Counted from the first letter of the stretch, positions 1 to 10,448 are shown. The stretch is DNA of 64,000 nucleotides from Saprospiraceae bacterium (GCA_016719855.1 JADJYH010000077.1:69521-133520), one strand, 5' to 3'. Translations and numbers: made by a program. The notes: generated by a model from the sequence alone, not told the origin.

Positions 1-2236
1 CACTGGAGGCACAGCGCCCTACACCTTCCTCTGGAGCACTGGGGCCACCACGGCCACCATCAACAACCTCAACAGCGGCACCTACTCCGTTACCGTCACC
101 GATGCGAACGGCTGCACAAAAACGGGTAGTGTGGTCATCAGCGTCTCTGGCGCAAACCCCACCAACTACTGCGCCTCCAGCGGCACACCTTGGGTGGACT
201 GGATTACTCGGGTAAAATTGAATACCATTGATAACACCTCCGGCAAGGCGCTCTATACTTTTTACAGCAATGTCAGCACCGATTTGAACACCGGCACCAG
301 CTACACCATCACCCTCGAAAACGGTTTCAGTTGGCAGACTTTCGACGAATATTGGAAAGTTTGGATTGACTACAACCGCAACGGCACGTTTGAAGACCCT
401 GCCGAGGTGGCCTATTCGGGTATCCTCAACGCTCCACCACTTGGGTCACCGGGCGGCTCGAAAACCGGCACGGTCATCGTGCCTGCGACTGCCGACCTGG
501 GCATCACCCGCATGCGGGTTTCGTTGAAAAGGGGCGCTTACGCAACCCCCTGCGAGACCATCCCAAATGGGGAGGTGGAGGACTACGTCATCAACCTTGT
601 GAGCGACGGCCCTGTGCCGTGCAGCATCGAAGCCACTACCTCCAACATAACCTGCAACGACAACGGCACGAACACCATCCCCGGTGACGACACCTTCACT
701 TTCAGTCTGACCGTCAACGGCAATGGAACCGGGGCTTCGTGGTCAACCACCATCGGCGGGCAAAACTACACGGGCACTTACGGCACGCCCAAGACCATCG
801 GCCAGCTTCCCATCAGTAACGGCGTGGTCAATTTCACCGTAACCGACTCAGAAACAGGCGCTTGTACTGCCACGGGCAGCGTGACGCCCCCAGCACCATG
901 CTCCAGTTCAAACCCCTGCTCCATCAATGCCACCACGACCACGCCGATTTGCAACAACAACGGCACCCCGACCAACCCGGCTGACGATACCTACACTTTC
1001 AACATGACCGTGACGGGCATCAACGTCGGTTCTGGCTGGACAGCAGTAATTTTTGGCGCTCCGCAAATTGGCACTTACAATGTGGCAACCTTGATGGGGC
1101 CATATCCCATCAGTAGCGGTGTGCTAAACTTTACTATCCAGGATTCCAACAGCCCGACCTGCACCAAGGCCATGAGCATCACCCCGCCAAATGCTTGCAG
1201 CAACGGCAGCGGAGGCCCCAGCTATTGTGCTTCTTCCAGTGCCTTTCCTTGGCACGACTGGGTTGCAGGTGTACAGTTTGGCACCATCAACAACCCATCA
1301 AGCAAGACGGCATACAGCGATTTCACCAGCCTTTCGGCAAATGTGTCGGCTGGCCAGAGCTATCCAATTACCGTGACAGCAGGTTTTAGCTGGTACACCT
1401 ATGAAGAATACTGGAAGGTTTGGATTGATTACAACCACGACGGCACTTTCCAAGAGCCAGGCGAGGTCGCATTTGCGCAAGCAGTATCCGCTCCTCCAAA
1501 CGGTACGAACACGTTTGACGTGCTGGGCAATATTGCAATCCCGACATCGGCGCTCACCGGCCCAACCCGAATGAGGGTAACGATGAAACGTGGCACTGCC
1601 GCCCCGACACCCTGTGAAACCGTTGACAACGGCGAGGTGGAGGACTACACCGTGAACATTGGCTCAAACGCTGGTGGCGGCACAGGTGGCCGCCAAGCAG
1701 CCATCATGCTCGATGCCCAACCCGGTGTGGAGGACGTAACACTTTACGGCGTACTTGAAATTCCTGCCGACGCTGCATTTTGGACTTTGGAAAAATCTAC
1801 GGATGGGCAAACGTTCCAGACGCTCCAATCCGGCAATGCCGATGCCGAAATTGATGACCATGTTTTTATAAAGACCATTGACAATCAACCAATTGACGGT
1901 GAAAATCACTACCGTTTAACGCTGTTCGACCGGGAAGGCAAAGTGCTCTCCGAAGCACCTGCCGTGGTTGATTTTGAGCATCTGGCCATTTTTAGCGTGT
2001 TCCCCAACCCGGCAAGCGGTAATTTTTCCATAGAAATGTCAAAGTTGCAAGGCAACCAGGTGAAGGTGGAAGTATTCAACAGCATCGGCCACCTCGTTTA
2101 TCGGGAGAACATCTCGGAAGTGACCCAGGCCATCCACCAAATCCATGTTGAGGGCTGGCACGACGGCATGTACTTCATACACGTCACACCAGAAGGAAGG
2201 CGGTCGTTTGCGAAGAAGCTGATGATTGCTCGATGA
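1..2236 (+). CDS. Secreted multidomain GEVED protein with T9SS sorting domain (5' partial)
   Basis: The reading frame is open from the left edge (frame starting at base 2), so the N-terminus lies outside the window; about 744 codons are visible. The first ~45 residues (ending YSVTVTDANGC) look like the end of an SprB/PKD-type adhesin repeat. Two GEVED modules follow, each starting YCASS and ending in the signature NGEVEDY (bases ~160-600 and ~1225-1660), separated by two Cys-rich repeats beginning PCSI. The last ~90 residues, with FPNPASGNFSIEM and a basic end, match the T9SS type A sorting domain. Known for the family: T9SS cargo is exported across the outer membrane and often tethered to the surface. 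Inference: an adhesin or carrier protein, since no catalytic domain is visible. Confidence 0.88.
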   Translation, partial: TGGTAPYTFLWSTGATTATINNLNSGTYSVTVTDANGCTKTGSVVISVSGANPTNYCASSGTPWVDWITRVKLNTIDNTSGKALYTFYSNVSTDLNTGTSYTITLENGFSWQTFDEYWKVWIDYNRNGTFEDPAEVAYSGILNAPPLGSPGGSKTGTVIVPATADLGITRMRVSLKRGAYATPCETIPNGEVEDYVINLVSDGPVPCSIEATTSNITCNDNGTNTIPGDDTFTFSLTVNGNGTGASWSTTIGGQNYTGTYGTPKTIGQLPISNGVVNFTVTDSETGACTATGSVTPPAPCSSSNPCSINATTTTPICNNNGTPTNPADDTYTFNMTVTGINVGSGWTAVIFGAPQIGTYNVATLMGPYPISSGVLNFTIQDSNSPTCTKAMSITPPNACSNGSGGPSYCASSSAFPWHDWVAGVQFGTINNPSSKTAYSDFTSLSANVSAGQSYPITVTAGFSWYTYEEYWKVWIDYNHDGTFQEPGEVAFAQAVSAPPNGTNTFDVLGNIAIPTSALTGPTRMRVTMKRGTAAPTPCETVDNGEVEDYTVNIGSNAGGGTGGRQAAIMLDAQPGVEDVTLYGVLEIPADAAFWTLEKSTDGQTFQTLQSGNADAEIDDHVFIKTIDNQPIDGENHYRLTLFDREGKVLSEAPAVVDFEHLAIFSVFPNPASGNFSIEMSKLQGNQVKVEVFNSIGHLVYRENISEVTQAIHQIHVEGWHDGMYFIHVTPEGRRSFAKKLMIAR

Positions 2237-2260
2237 TTGCTTGAGGAGGTTTTGAAATAA

Positions 2261-2307
2261 AGAAGGGTTTGTGTCGTCTTGGAACAACACAAACCCTTCT
2301 TTTTTTT
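2261..2307. terminator. Bidirectional intrinsic terminator
   Basis: Perfect 14-bp arms at 2261-2274 and 2287-2300 with a 12-nt loop, followed by a T run on the plus strand and preceded by an A-rich stretch that serves the minus strand. It sits between two convergent genes, so it can end both transcripts. Confidence 0.9.
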
Positions 2308-2326
2308 CGGATGACACCAAAAATCG

Positions 2327-3810
2327 CTAGCGTTTCGCTTTGTCCCGCTCTATCATCGTCATTATCTGGTCAACCTGAAGGTTCTTTGCAATGATAGTGC
2401 GCTCCGAGTTCAGGAGGTAGATTTCCGGTGTGTTGTCCACGTAGTATTTGCCGTAAATGGACTTGTTGGTTGGGTCAAACACATTCGTCCAAGGCATTCC
2501 GTATTTTTTCATTGCTGCCCGCCATTTGGCGTCTTCGGTATTCACGGCAATGCCATACACGTCAAATCCTTTGTCCTTCATCTGGTTATAAAGCTGAACG
2601 AGCTTTGGCGTCTGCTCTTCGCAATGCTCGCAGTCTGGGTTCCACATGTACACCACGACGTAGGGGGCTTTTTTATCATAAAGAGAGATAGGTTTGCCAT
2701 CCAGGCCTAGCACGTTTACTTCTGGAGCCTTTTTTCCCACCAAGCTCGCCGACATCTCATAAGCCCGCTGCTGCAATGCGAACACCTCCGAGGAGTCAGA
2801 CCACACCGCTTTTCGTAGGTGAAATAACGTTCGATCATGTTGACGAACACCGCTTGGGGATCCATGAGCGTCGTTTCCTTTGGATCGTAGTGCAGCACAA
2901 TCCAATTGGCAAAGTATTTCAAAAACTCCGGTTTGTCCGTTACCCTGTCTACCAGTGAGATTGAATATTTCACGATGGAATCCTGGTGCTGTGGGGTCAG
3001 TTCGGTGATGTAGCGGTTGAGCATTTTTGAAATCACGGGCGTGTAGAGGAGGCGTTCGTCGTTGAAGTCGGCACCGTTCCAAAAGCGGGTTCGGTAGTAG
3101 TAGGTGTAGCGAGCGGTATCCATGGAGCCGTCCGGTTTGTAGCAATCCCGGAGGTCGGGGTTCTGGCCTGCACGTTTGAATGAGGTGAAGATAGAGGTTG
3201 GATTGTCCTTGAAAACCTTGTCCAGATAAGCCTTTCGGTCGTCAATCAACTTGTCCTGTTCGGCTTTCACTTGCAAAAAAGTGGGGTCGCCAGGCTTCAA
3301 TCCAGCCATTTTTTGGGCATTGGCTTGAAACAATGTACGCTGGCCGTCTTCAAACTTCAAGGCATCGTACATGATTTGGTTGTCCACGCTGCCCTCCACC
3401 TTCATGTCGCCCACGAGGTTGCCAGCGGTGGTGGTCATTGTAAAAGTCTGGTCGAGGTCAACCAGCATTTGCAGGTTGGTATTGTTGGGTAGCACAAGGT
3501 AAAGCATGCCAGGGAAGTAAGGCTCTTGCCGTTTAAACACAATCTGTCCAGTCGGGCTGATTAGTGCCGAGTCGGCCCGGTAGTTATTGTCCTCAAAGGT
3601 GCCTACAAGGCTTGCGATTCCTCCACCTGATAACCCTTGAATCTGGATGACGATATTGGGAGATTCCGCCTGTTCCTTTCGTTTTTTGTTGTCCAAATAA
3701 GTGGTGCTGTATTGTGGTTGCCCCTGCTCAGGGGCTTGGCTTGGCTGCGGTTCGTTGGAGCCGCAGGCGGCAAAGAAAATTGCGAAAGCAAAGAGTAAAA
3801 CCAGTCTCAT
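2327..3810 (-). CDS. DUF5106/thioredoxin-like (TlpA/AhpC-TSA) lipoprotein, frameshifted
   Basis: The N-terminal part (from 3810) has a lipoprotein signal ending FAACGS and an alpha-helical region of the DUF5106 type found before thioredoxin domains in Bacteroidota. The C-terminal part is a thioredoxin fold with WNPDCEHC (CxxC redox motif), a cis-Pro region (NTPEIYLL) and a TlpA-like start. The two parts lie in different frames. Reading through one missing A in the short A run at 2810-2813 joins FTYEK to AVWSDSSEV and gives one protein of about 494 residues. Known for the family: membrane-anchored periplasmic thiol-disulfide reductases. The frame break looks like an indel artefact because both halves are conserved in style. 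Confidence 0.82.
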
Positions 3811-3827
3811 GTTAAGAATTTTAAGCG

Positions 3828-3835
3828 CAAAAATA
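3828..3835 (-). promoter_or_regulatory. Candidate -7 element for the DUF5106/thioredoxin gene
   Basis: On the minus strand this reads TATTTTTG, a perfect Bacteroidota TAnnTTTG -7 element, 18 nt before the ATG at 3810. No clear TTG is seen at the expected -33 position, so support is partial. Confidence 0.35.
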
Positions 3836-3999
3836 AGGGATTAGTAAGTTCTGAAATGAGCAGCCACAGGCTGTTAGGTAGTTATTAACGTCAATCAGAA
3901 AAAAATGTTAGGCAGGCATATTTGTTTTTTGAAAAAAGCAAGTTGGTAAAATATTGAAAAATTTTATCAAAAAGGCGATTCATTATGATATTAAATCAA

Positions 4000-4007
4000 T
4001 ACTTTTG
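4000..4007 (+). promoter_or_regulatory. Candidate -7 element upstream of the ribbon-helix-helix gene
   Basis: TACTTTTG matches TAnnTTTG and lies in the 335-base intergenic region 3811-4145. The -33 TTG is not evident. The leader to the ATG at 4146 would be about 130 nt and holds no other feature I can support. Confidence 0.35.
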
Positions 4008-4145
4008 CAACATCAATACGAAATTGATTAACTATCAAATATAAATCACGGATTAGAAGCATTTAAAACACGCCGGAGCCTTTAACTTACTGATTCTACT
4101 GTTTCGTGGCTCGGTTCTGGGTCACGAACTTTTTTTTCTGAGAAA

Positions 4146-4328
4146 ATGGCAAAGAAGAAATTCGTTCTGCGAATTGAGGAGGACCTCTACACTGCCGTGG
4201 AGAAATGGGCTGCCGACGAGTTCCGCAGCGTGAACGGGCATTTGGAGTGGCTCGTGTTTAAGATGCTCAAGGAAGCGGGCAGGCTAAAAAAAGGACAAGA
4301 TGAGCGCCCACCCCAGCCAGAAGAATGA
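4146..4328 (+). CDS. Small Arc-like ribbon-helix-helix DNA-binding protein
   Basis: A 60-residue protein. The start KKKFVLRIEEDLY is a beta strand typical of ribbon-helix-helix proteins (residues ~4-12), followed by two helices (VEKWAADEFRSVNGHLEWLVFK) and a charged, proline-rich tail. Arc/MetJ-type proteins dimerise and insert the paired strand into the DNA major groove. It stands alone just upstream of tRNA-Ala. There is no adjacent toxin gene, so it is more likely a stand-alone regulator than an antitoxin. Its target cannot be told from sequence. Confidence 0.72.
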   Translation: MAKKKFVLRIEEDLYTAVEKWAADEFRSVNGHLEWLVFKMLKEAGRLKKGQDERPPQPEE

Positions 4329-4348
4329 GGATTTTTTGGACAAAGGTT

Positions 4349-4375
4349 TTTGTTTTCCCAAAATGGCGTATTTTT
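4349..4375 (+). promoter_or_regulatory. Candidate promoter of tRNA-Ala
   Basis: TATTTTTG at 4368-4375 matches the -7 consensus. A TTG at 4349-4351 lies 16 nt upstream, slightly closer than usual for the -33 element. Transcription would begin about 35 nt before the tRNA. Confidence 0.45.
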
Positions 4376-4414
4376 GCACCCGCAAACGACAAATGGTTTT
4401 TTGCAAAGTTAAAA

Positions 4415-4996
<582 letters not shown>

Positions 4997-5920
4997 ATGT
5001 TGAAGAAAATTCATATCATTTTTAACCCGGTAGCTGGAGCGGGAAAGGCTTCAAAGGTGAAAAGTTGGTTGATGGCCGTACTCAAAGCCAGATTTGGAGA
5101 TGGGTATGAGTGGGCAGAGACGAGATACGTTGGCGATGCGGTGCAATTAGCACAAAAGTCAATATTGAATGGTGCTGAACTTATCATTATCGTGGGTGGC
5201 GATGGTACCATCAACGAGGTTGTAAATGGCCTTTTCAATGAAAATCATCAAAACCCTTCCTGCGAACTAGGCATTTTGAACTGCGGCAGCGGTGGTGGGT
5301 TTGCTCAATCTCTGGGGCTTCCTACTAAAATTTCCGAACAATTGGATGTGGCATGCCAAGGGATATCGAAGCCCATAGATGTTGGGGAAGTGATATTCTC
5401 TGATATCCAAGGTAGGGTATGTCAGCGCTATTTTGTAAACGAATGCCAAGTTGGCATAAGCGCAGTAGTTGTCTCAAAAGTAGGCACAAAACATAAGCGT
5501 TTCGGTGGGACTATTGCTTTTGGGTCGGCGGCCATTTCAGCGTTGATTCGTTCCGAGGCAGTCCAAATGAAAACCAGCCTCGATGGTTACCCTTCGGAAT
5601 CAGGGAAACTATTGGGAGTGACCATTGCCAATGGACGATATTGCGCTGGGGGCATGCAGCTCACACCTGGAGCAAGTCCAAGCGATGGTTTGTTCGATGT
5701 GCTTCACATCCGGGAAATGAATTTGTGGCAACGATTCCTGAGCTTCGGTAAGGTGTATTCCGGCAAGCATATTTTCTTAAAAAACTTTTTGCTCCATCAA
5801 TCCAAGGAGATAGAAATCGTTGCTGAACCACCCGTAGGGGTAGAGGCTGATGGTGAATTATTAGGGGTGACACCGTGCAGGATTCGGGTCATTCCTGCTG
5901 CTATCAATGTAAGATTCTAA
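4997..5920 (+). CDS. Diacylglycerol kinase family lipid kinase (YegS/BmrU-like)
   Basis: A 307-residue protein of normal family length. The N-terminal nucleotide-binding motif NPVAGAGK (10-17), the signature GGDGT (67-71) and the C-terminal GVEADGE before the last strands are all present. The family phosphorylates diacylglycerol or other lipid alcohols with ATP at the inner face of the membrane, making phosphatidic-acid-type products and recycling diacylglycerol. It is the first gene of a run of seven co-directional genes; the next start is only 11 nt past its stop. That neighbour probably consumes diacylglycerol, so competition or coupling between the two for one substrate is a reasonable inference. 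It could also phosphorylate the lipid made downstream. Confidence 0.88.
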   Translation: MLKKIHIIFNPVAGAGKASKVKSWLMAVLKARFGDGYEWAETRYVGDAVQLAQKSILNGAELIIIVGGDGTINEVVNGLFNENHQNPSCELGILNCGSGGGFAQSLGLPTKISEQLDVACQGISKPIDVGEVIFSDIQGRVCQRYFVNECQVGISAVVVSKVGTKHKRFGGTIAFGSAAISALIRSEAVQMKTSLDGYPSESGKLLGVTIANGRYCAGGMQLTPGASPSDGLFDVLHIREMNLWQRFLSFGKVYSGKHIFLKNFLLHQSKEIEIVAEPPVGVEADGELLGVTPCRIRVIPAAINVRF

Positions 5921-5931
5921 AAACCAAAGCC

Positions 5932-7872
5932 ATGCTTCCAAAAAAATCAATTCATGAAAGATTGCTGAAATTCGAATTTGAATACCGGATTTTCATTTCC
6001 CTCGGCATCGTGGCGGTTGTTTGTTTTTTCAACTTCGCTGTATTTCCAGAACTCCCGGAAAACAAGGAACTGGTGGGTAGGCTTTTCGGATGGTCGAGCC
6101 AAGCTTCGGCAGCCGTTGGGTTTGGACTGGTAGCCTTTATGATGGTCATTGCCACGCTACTCAGGATGTGGGCGGGCACAGTGCTCTCCTCTTCACTCGT
6201 CATGTCTTTTAAAATAAAAAAGGACGTGCTGAACCAGGAAGGGCCTTACCAAATCTCCCGCAATCCCATTTACTTCGCTGACATGATCGCTTATTTCGGG
6301 TTTGCCTTTTGCCTGTCGCCCATTGGGTTTTTTATACCGTTCCTACTATACTTCCATTACAGCCGATTGATTGAGTACGAGGAAAAAAACTTGGAATTGC
6401 AATTTGGCAAGATATTTCAGACTTTTAAAGAGCAGACGCCCAAATTTATCCCCAATAAAAGGAGCATTAGCCGAATTGGGTATGCGCTGAGGCGGTTCAA
6501 AATCAATTGGGATGGGTTACGGCACGATGCACTCTACCTGCTTTTTATTCCAGGCTTCATCGTTTCGGCGTTTACGGGCAAGGTAGTCCATGCAATCATC
6601 ATAGGTTTGCCGGCGGTCATGGACTGGGCCATCGTTCACACAAAAATTGGCCTCGATACAGGTGAAAAGCCGATGGACAAAAACGGCGTGAACAACAGCT
6701 TGGGAAAATCCAAGGTCTTCGAGGACATCATTTACGCACAGTGCTGGGAAGACCCCGAGATTGATCGTAGTGCCTTCGGCACCAAGCCCGACGATGTTGT
6801 TTTTTCTATCACTTCCGGTGGTTGCAACACGCTGGCATTCTTGGTTGACGACCCAAAGAAAGTCATCGCATTGGACCTCAGTCCCTACCAAAATTATCTC
6901 CTCGAATTGAAAATGGCCGCTTTTAAAGAATTTAGCTATGAAAAGTTGCTGCAATTCCTGGGGGTTTCCCCATGTGCGGTACGCCTCGAAATGTACGACA
7001 GGTTGAGGCAGTATCTTTCTCCTGAGAGCTTGGCTTATTGGAACGCACAGCCCCAAAAAATCCAGTTGGGCATCATCCATTGCGGCAGGTACGAAAAATA
7101 TATGCACATGCTGAATAAATGGCTGAGGCTGCTCGTCGGGAAATCACTGCCTGAAGCACTTTTTGCCTGTCAGACACAGGAAGCGCGACAAAGGCTGTTC
7201 GATACCAAATGGGATACCCCCAGGTGGCGTTTTTTCACCAATGTTTTCCTTAGCCGTGCGACGATGACCCTACTCTTCACGAGTAGGTTTTTTGAACAGT
7301 TGGAATCGAATTTTTCCTTCGGGGAGCATTTCCGTTCGAAAATCAAAAGGGCTATCACTGACTTGCCATTGCAGGAGAACTACTTCCTATCCTACATCCT
7401 TTTGGGCCGGTTTTACAGCCTCGAACACCTACCGTCTTACCTCCGAAAAGAGCATTTTGAAAAAATTAAATCCCGGCTCGACCGGGTCGAAATTGTCACG
7501 GACGCCTGCGAGGCATATTTCCGGCACTTGCCGCCTGACTCGATTTCAAAGTTCAATTTCACCAATGTCTTTGAGTGGATGGAGCCAGCGGCATTTGAAA
7601 ACTTGCTAAAAGAAACCATTCGGGTAGCCAAGGATGGGGCCGTGATGACTTACCGAAACCTGCTCGTACCACGTTCCCGACCAGCATCGCTTGCCCGTTG
7701 GATAGCGCCACAGGAGGCTATTTCGAGCGAACTGCTCAAGGCTGACCGCTCTTTCATTTACAAGGCGTACATCGTGGAAAAAATCGTCAAACCTGCCAAT
7801 GCGCAGCTTCAATTCGATAAAGATGAAATACATGAAATGGGTAACTCCCAATCATTTGAGACAGCCTGTTGA
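5932..7872 (+). CDS. Fusion of ICMT/PEMT-like membrane methyltransferase and BtaA-like (DUF3419) aminocarboxypropyl transferase
   Basis: I start at ATG 5932 (646 residues), because the open frame from 5875 would overlap the kinase. Residues ~1-175 contain about four hydrophobic segments and GPYQISRNPIYF (104-115) plus EYEEKNLELQFG (149-159), the conserved core of isoprenylcysteine/phospholipid N-methyltransferases. After two more hydrophobic segments (~200-235) comes a DUF3419 domain: YAQCWEDPEIDR (268-279), the SAM-site-like SITSGGCNTL (292-301) and ALDLSPYQNYLLELK (313-327). BtaA moves the 3-amino-3-carboxypropyl group of SAM to diacylglycerol, giving a homoserine ether lipid and methylthioadenosine; BtaB then N-methylates it in betaine-lipid synthesis. 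A membrane methyltransferase replacing BtaB in one chain is inference. Substrate is unproven. Confidence 0.82.
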   Translation: MLPKKSIHERLLKFEFEYRIFISLGIVAVVCFFNFAVFPELPENKELVGRLFGWSSQASAAVGFGLVAFMMVIATLLRMWAGTVLSSSLVMSFKIKKDVLNQEGPYQISRNPIYFADMIAYFGFAFCLSPIGFFIPFLLYFHYSRLIEYEEKNLELQFGKIFQTFKEQTPKFIPNKRSISRIGYALRRFKINWDGLRHDALYLLFIPGFIVSAFTGKVVHAIIIGLPAVMDWAIVHTKIGLDTGEKPMDKNGVNNSLGKSKVFEDIIYAQCWEDPEIDRSAFGTKPDDVVFSITSGGCNTLAFLVDDPKKVIALDLSPYQNYLLELKMAAFKEFSYEKLLQFLGVSPCAVRLEMYDRLRQYLSPESLAYWNAQPQKIQLGIIHCGRYEKYMHMLNKWLRLLVGKSLPEALFACQTQEARQRLFDTKWDTPRWRFFTNVFLSRATMTLLFTSRFFEQLESNFSFGEHFRSKIKRAITDLPLQENYFLSYILLGRFYSLEHLPSYLRKEHFEKIKSRLDRVEIVTDACEAYFRHLPPDSISKFNFTNVFEWMEPAAFENLLKETIRVAKDGAVMTYRNLLVPRSRPASLARWIAPQEAISSELLKADRSFIYKAYIVEKIVKPANAQLQFDKDEIHEMGNSQSFETAC

Positions 7873-7886
7873 TTAAATTGTACAAA

Positions 7887-8999
7887 ATGGCGTTCAGCGT
7901 CGAAATACTCAAAGATAGCAAAGGTTTGCAGGACTTCCTGCAACTGCCACACCACATCTATCAGTCTGATAATGAGTGGGTTGCGCCGCTACATTCCGAA
8001 GTGCAACGAACGCTTGACCCTGTAAAAAACCCTTATTTCAATGGAGTGGATTTGCAAAAATTTGTTTGCTACGATGGCAAGGTTCCCATTGCCCGTGCCA
8101 TCGCTGTCATCAACCCGGCACACTGGGAAAAATTTGGCCGTAAGGCTGCCTTTTTCGGTTTTTTTGAAGCTGAAAATGACACCGGCGCTGTAACGGCACT
8201 TTTTGAAGCTATTGGTAAATATTGCAGGCATCAAGGAGCAACGAGCCTGGAAGGCCCCTTCAACCCCAACCACTATTCGGAGTTGGGGCTGCTGGTACAA
8301 AATTTTACACAGCCTGTTTTTTTTGAAACCTATAACCCGCCCTATTATCAGGTTTTGTTGAAAAATATTGGCTTTAACTCCATTTGCCGCCTCCATACCC
8401 GTTCGAACAAAGACACGAGAGACTTTATGAAAGAAAACCCTCCGGGAGACAAGACCCGCCCGCAAACTCATGGCTACACGGTTCGCCCGTTCAATTTGCT
8501 TCGGCTGAACTCCGACCTTGAACGCATCCGGGAGGTTTATAACGACGCATTTTCCGAGAACTGGCACTTCTTGCCAGTCAGTCACCGAGAGTACATGTTT
8601 TCGGCGAGGGGGCTGTTCCTCGTCACCAACCCGAAACTGATACAAATCGTTGAGCACAAGGGAGAACCGGTGGGTGTGCTCCAATGTGTGCTGAACATAA
8701 ACCCATTGCTGAAACCCCTGAACGGCAAAATGCGGGTGGCCGACTTGCCTCGCCTTTGGAGGCAGCGCAGCCAGATCCAGGAAATCGTGATTTACGCAAT
8801 CGGCATCAAAAAAGCCTACCAAAATGGGAGGGCTTTCCAGTTGCTTCATGCAGCGATGGGCGAGATGGTCAAGCGATACCCAACCGTGTACACTACCTGG
8901 ACGACGGACGAAAACGCCACTGCGGTGAGAGCATCGGAGATTATCGGGCTAAAACCTTACAAGTGGTTTGAAATTTTTGAAAAACCGCTCATAAACTGA
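7887..8999 (+). CDS. GNAT-fold acyltransferase-like protein (YghO-type)
   Basis: About 370 residues from ATG 7887; an in-frame TTG at 7869 overlaps the previous stop and is less likely. The central block EGPFNPNHYSELGLLV, then FFETYNPPYYQVLLKNIGF, resembles proteins annotated as GNAT-like (compare E. coli YghO), and a second half contains a further GNAT-like fold (EIVIYAIGIKKAYQNGRAFQLLHAA). The exact acyl donor and acceptor are unknown. It sits between an aminolipid-type transferase and a PLP decarboxylase, so N-acylation of an amine in the same pathway is a plausible role. No signal peptide or membrane segment is seen, so it should be cytoplasmic. Confidence 0.62.
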   Translation: MAFSVEILKDSKGLQDFLQLPHHIYQSDNEWVAPLHSEVQRTLDPVKNPYFNGVDLQKFVCYDGKVPIARAIAVINPAHWEKFGRKAAFFGFFEAENDTGAVTALFEAIGKYCRHQGATSLEGPFNPNHYSELGLLVQNFTQPVFFETYNPPYYQVLLKNIGFNSICRLHTRSNKDTRDFMKENPPGDKTRPQTHGYTVRPFNLLRLNSDLERIREVYNDAFSENWHFLPVSHREYMFSARGLFLVTNPKLIQIVEHKGEPVGVLQCVLNINPLLKPLNGKMRVADLPRLWRQRSQIQEIVIYAIGIKKAYQNGRAFQLLHAAMGEMVKRYPTVYTTWTTDENATAVRASEIIGLKPYKWFEIFEKPLIN

Positions 9000-9003
9000 T
9001 GCC

Positions 9004-10437
9004 ATGGGACTATTTTTCAGACAGAAGAAGTTAACGCCACAGGCTTGGGGCCTCGAAGTGGATGCGTACGGGAAGCTGATTGCCGGGGGGTGCAGCAGTG
9101 TTCAGTTGGCGGAGGAGTACGGCACCCCGTTGCATGTGGTGAACGAGCTACGACTGGCTTCCACGACTGCGGATTTCCTTTCTGCTTTCACCGAAGCCTA
9201 CCCTGGGAAAGTATCCGTACACTATGCTTTCAAATGCAACCCCGTGCCCGGTGTGATAGAGGTGGTCAAAAATGCTGGGATGAAAGCTGAAGTAATGACG
9301 GAATTTGAGCTTTTTCTTGCCCTGCGGCTTGGATTCACGGGCCAGGAAATTGTGGTGAACGGCCCTTTCAAACCGGAAAGTTTCCTTGCGGCTTGCATTG
9401 AAAACGAAGTTCGTTTTGTGATTGCGGATTCGTTGCAGGAGCTGAAGACTTTGAACCAGTTGGCCGAAAGTTTTGGTAAAAAAATGGATGTGCTGCTGCG
9501 CATCAACCCCAACTTCACGCCCAAGGGCATGAACAACGGCACAGCTACCGGCAGCCGCAGGGGATGTGCCTTCGGGCTTGACCTGGAAGGTGGCGAAGCG
9601 GCGGAAGTCCTTTCACTTTTACCGAAGTTGCAAAACCTCCGCTTCAACGGATTCCACTTCCATATTGGAACGGGTATCCGGCATCCCGACGATTACAGAT
9701 TGGCATTGAGCCGACTAAAAGGTTTGGTCGGTCATGCAAGAAAACTGAGGCTGGAGCTTAGGGTAATGGACGTCGGCGGCGGTTTCGCAGCGCCGTTGAC
9801 CCGTGAAATGACCACTTGGGAAATGCTGGCATACCAAGCTTTCGATCGCCTACCGGCGATGAAAAGATGGGACGCCGACAGTCAGTTCGCAGGGTTCGCA
9901 GTAGCAGTGACAGAAGGCCTTCGTGAAATATTCAATGGCGAAAACTGGCCCGAACTCATCGTCGAACCGGGCAGGAGCATCACCAGCGCCAACCAGATGC
10001 TATTGCTCAGTGCGCATCAGGTGAAAGATAGGCCCGGTGCCAAAAATTGGTTGACCACAGACGGAGGAATTGGCACGGTCACGATGCCTACCTTCTACGA
10101 ATTCCATGAAATATTCCTGTGCAATGACGTTAACCGTCCCCGAGAGAAACGCCTCACGATTAATGGGCCTGGTTGTTTTGCAGCGGATGTCGTTTACCGC
10201 AACCTGCTCATGCCAGATGTGAACCCGGGGGAGGTGCTGGCCGTCATGGACAGCGGTGCTTATTTCACTTCATGGGAGTCGTCGTTCGGGCATCCGCGCC
10301 CGGCGGTGGTGTCAGTGGCGAACGGAACTTCCAGGTTGCTGCGCCACCGGGAGACTTTTGAGGAAATGCTGTCACGTGATGAGTTTACAGACATGCGCAA
10401 TCGTCAAGGAAAAACGCCCGCCATTGCGGGAGCCTAA
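9004..10437 (+). CDS. Fold type III PLP-dependent decarboxylase (LysA/ODC-like)
   Basis: 477 residues, ATG 4 nt after the previous stop. The PLP lysine lies in HYAFKCNP (K77). Other family marks follow in order: FHFHIGTG (~215), GGGFA (~257), EPGRS (~320), GPGC (~388) and SGAY (~418). The fold includes diaminopimelate, ornithine/arginine and carboxynorspermidine decarboxylases and acts on alpha-amino acids. A housekeeping LysA is possible, but the location inside a lipid-type cluster and the divergent surroundings of the motifs suggest a special substrate. Decarboxylating the homoserine head group made by the BtaA-like neighbour would give a 3-aminopropyl ether lipid; that is inference only. 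Confidence 0.8.
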   Translation: MGLFFRQKKLTPQAWGLEVDAYGKLIAGGCSSVQLAEEYGTPLHVVNELRLASTTADFLSAFTEAYPGKVSVHYAFKCNPVPGVIEVVKNAGMKAEVMTEFELFLALRLGFTGQEIVVNGPFKPESFLAACIENEVRFVIADSLQELKTLNQLAESFGKKMDVLLRINPNFTPKGMNNGTATGSRRGCAFGLDLEGGEAAEVLSLLPKLQNLRFNGFHFHIGTGIRHPDDYRLALSRLKGLVGHARKLRLELRVMDVGGGFAAPLTREMTTWEMLAYQAFDRLPAMKRWDADSQFAGFAVAVTEGLREIFNGENWPELIVEPGRSITSANQMLLLSAHQVKDRPGAKNWLTTDGGIGTVTMPTFYEFHEIFLCNDVNRPREKRLTINGPGCFAADVVYRNLLMPDVNPGEVLAVMDSGAYFTSWESSFGHPRPAVVSVANGTSRLLRHRETFEEMLSRDEFTDMRNRQGKTPAIAGA

Positions 10438-10448
10438 AATCAACTGCC

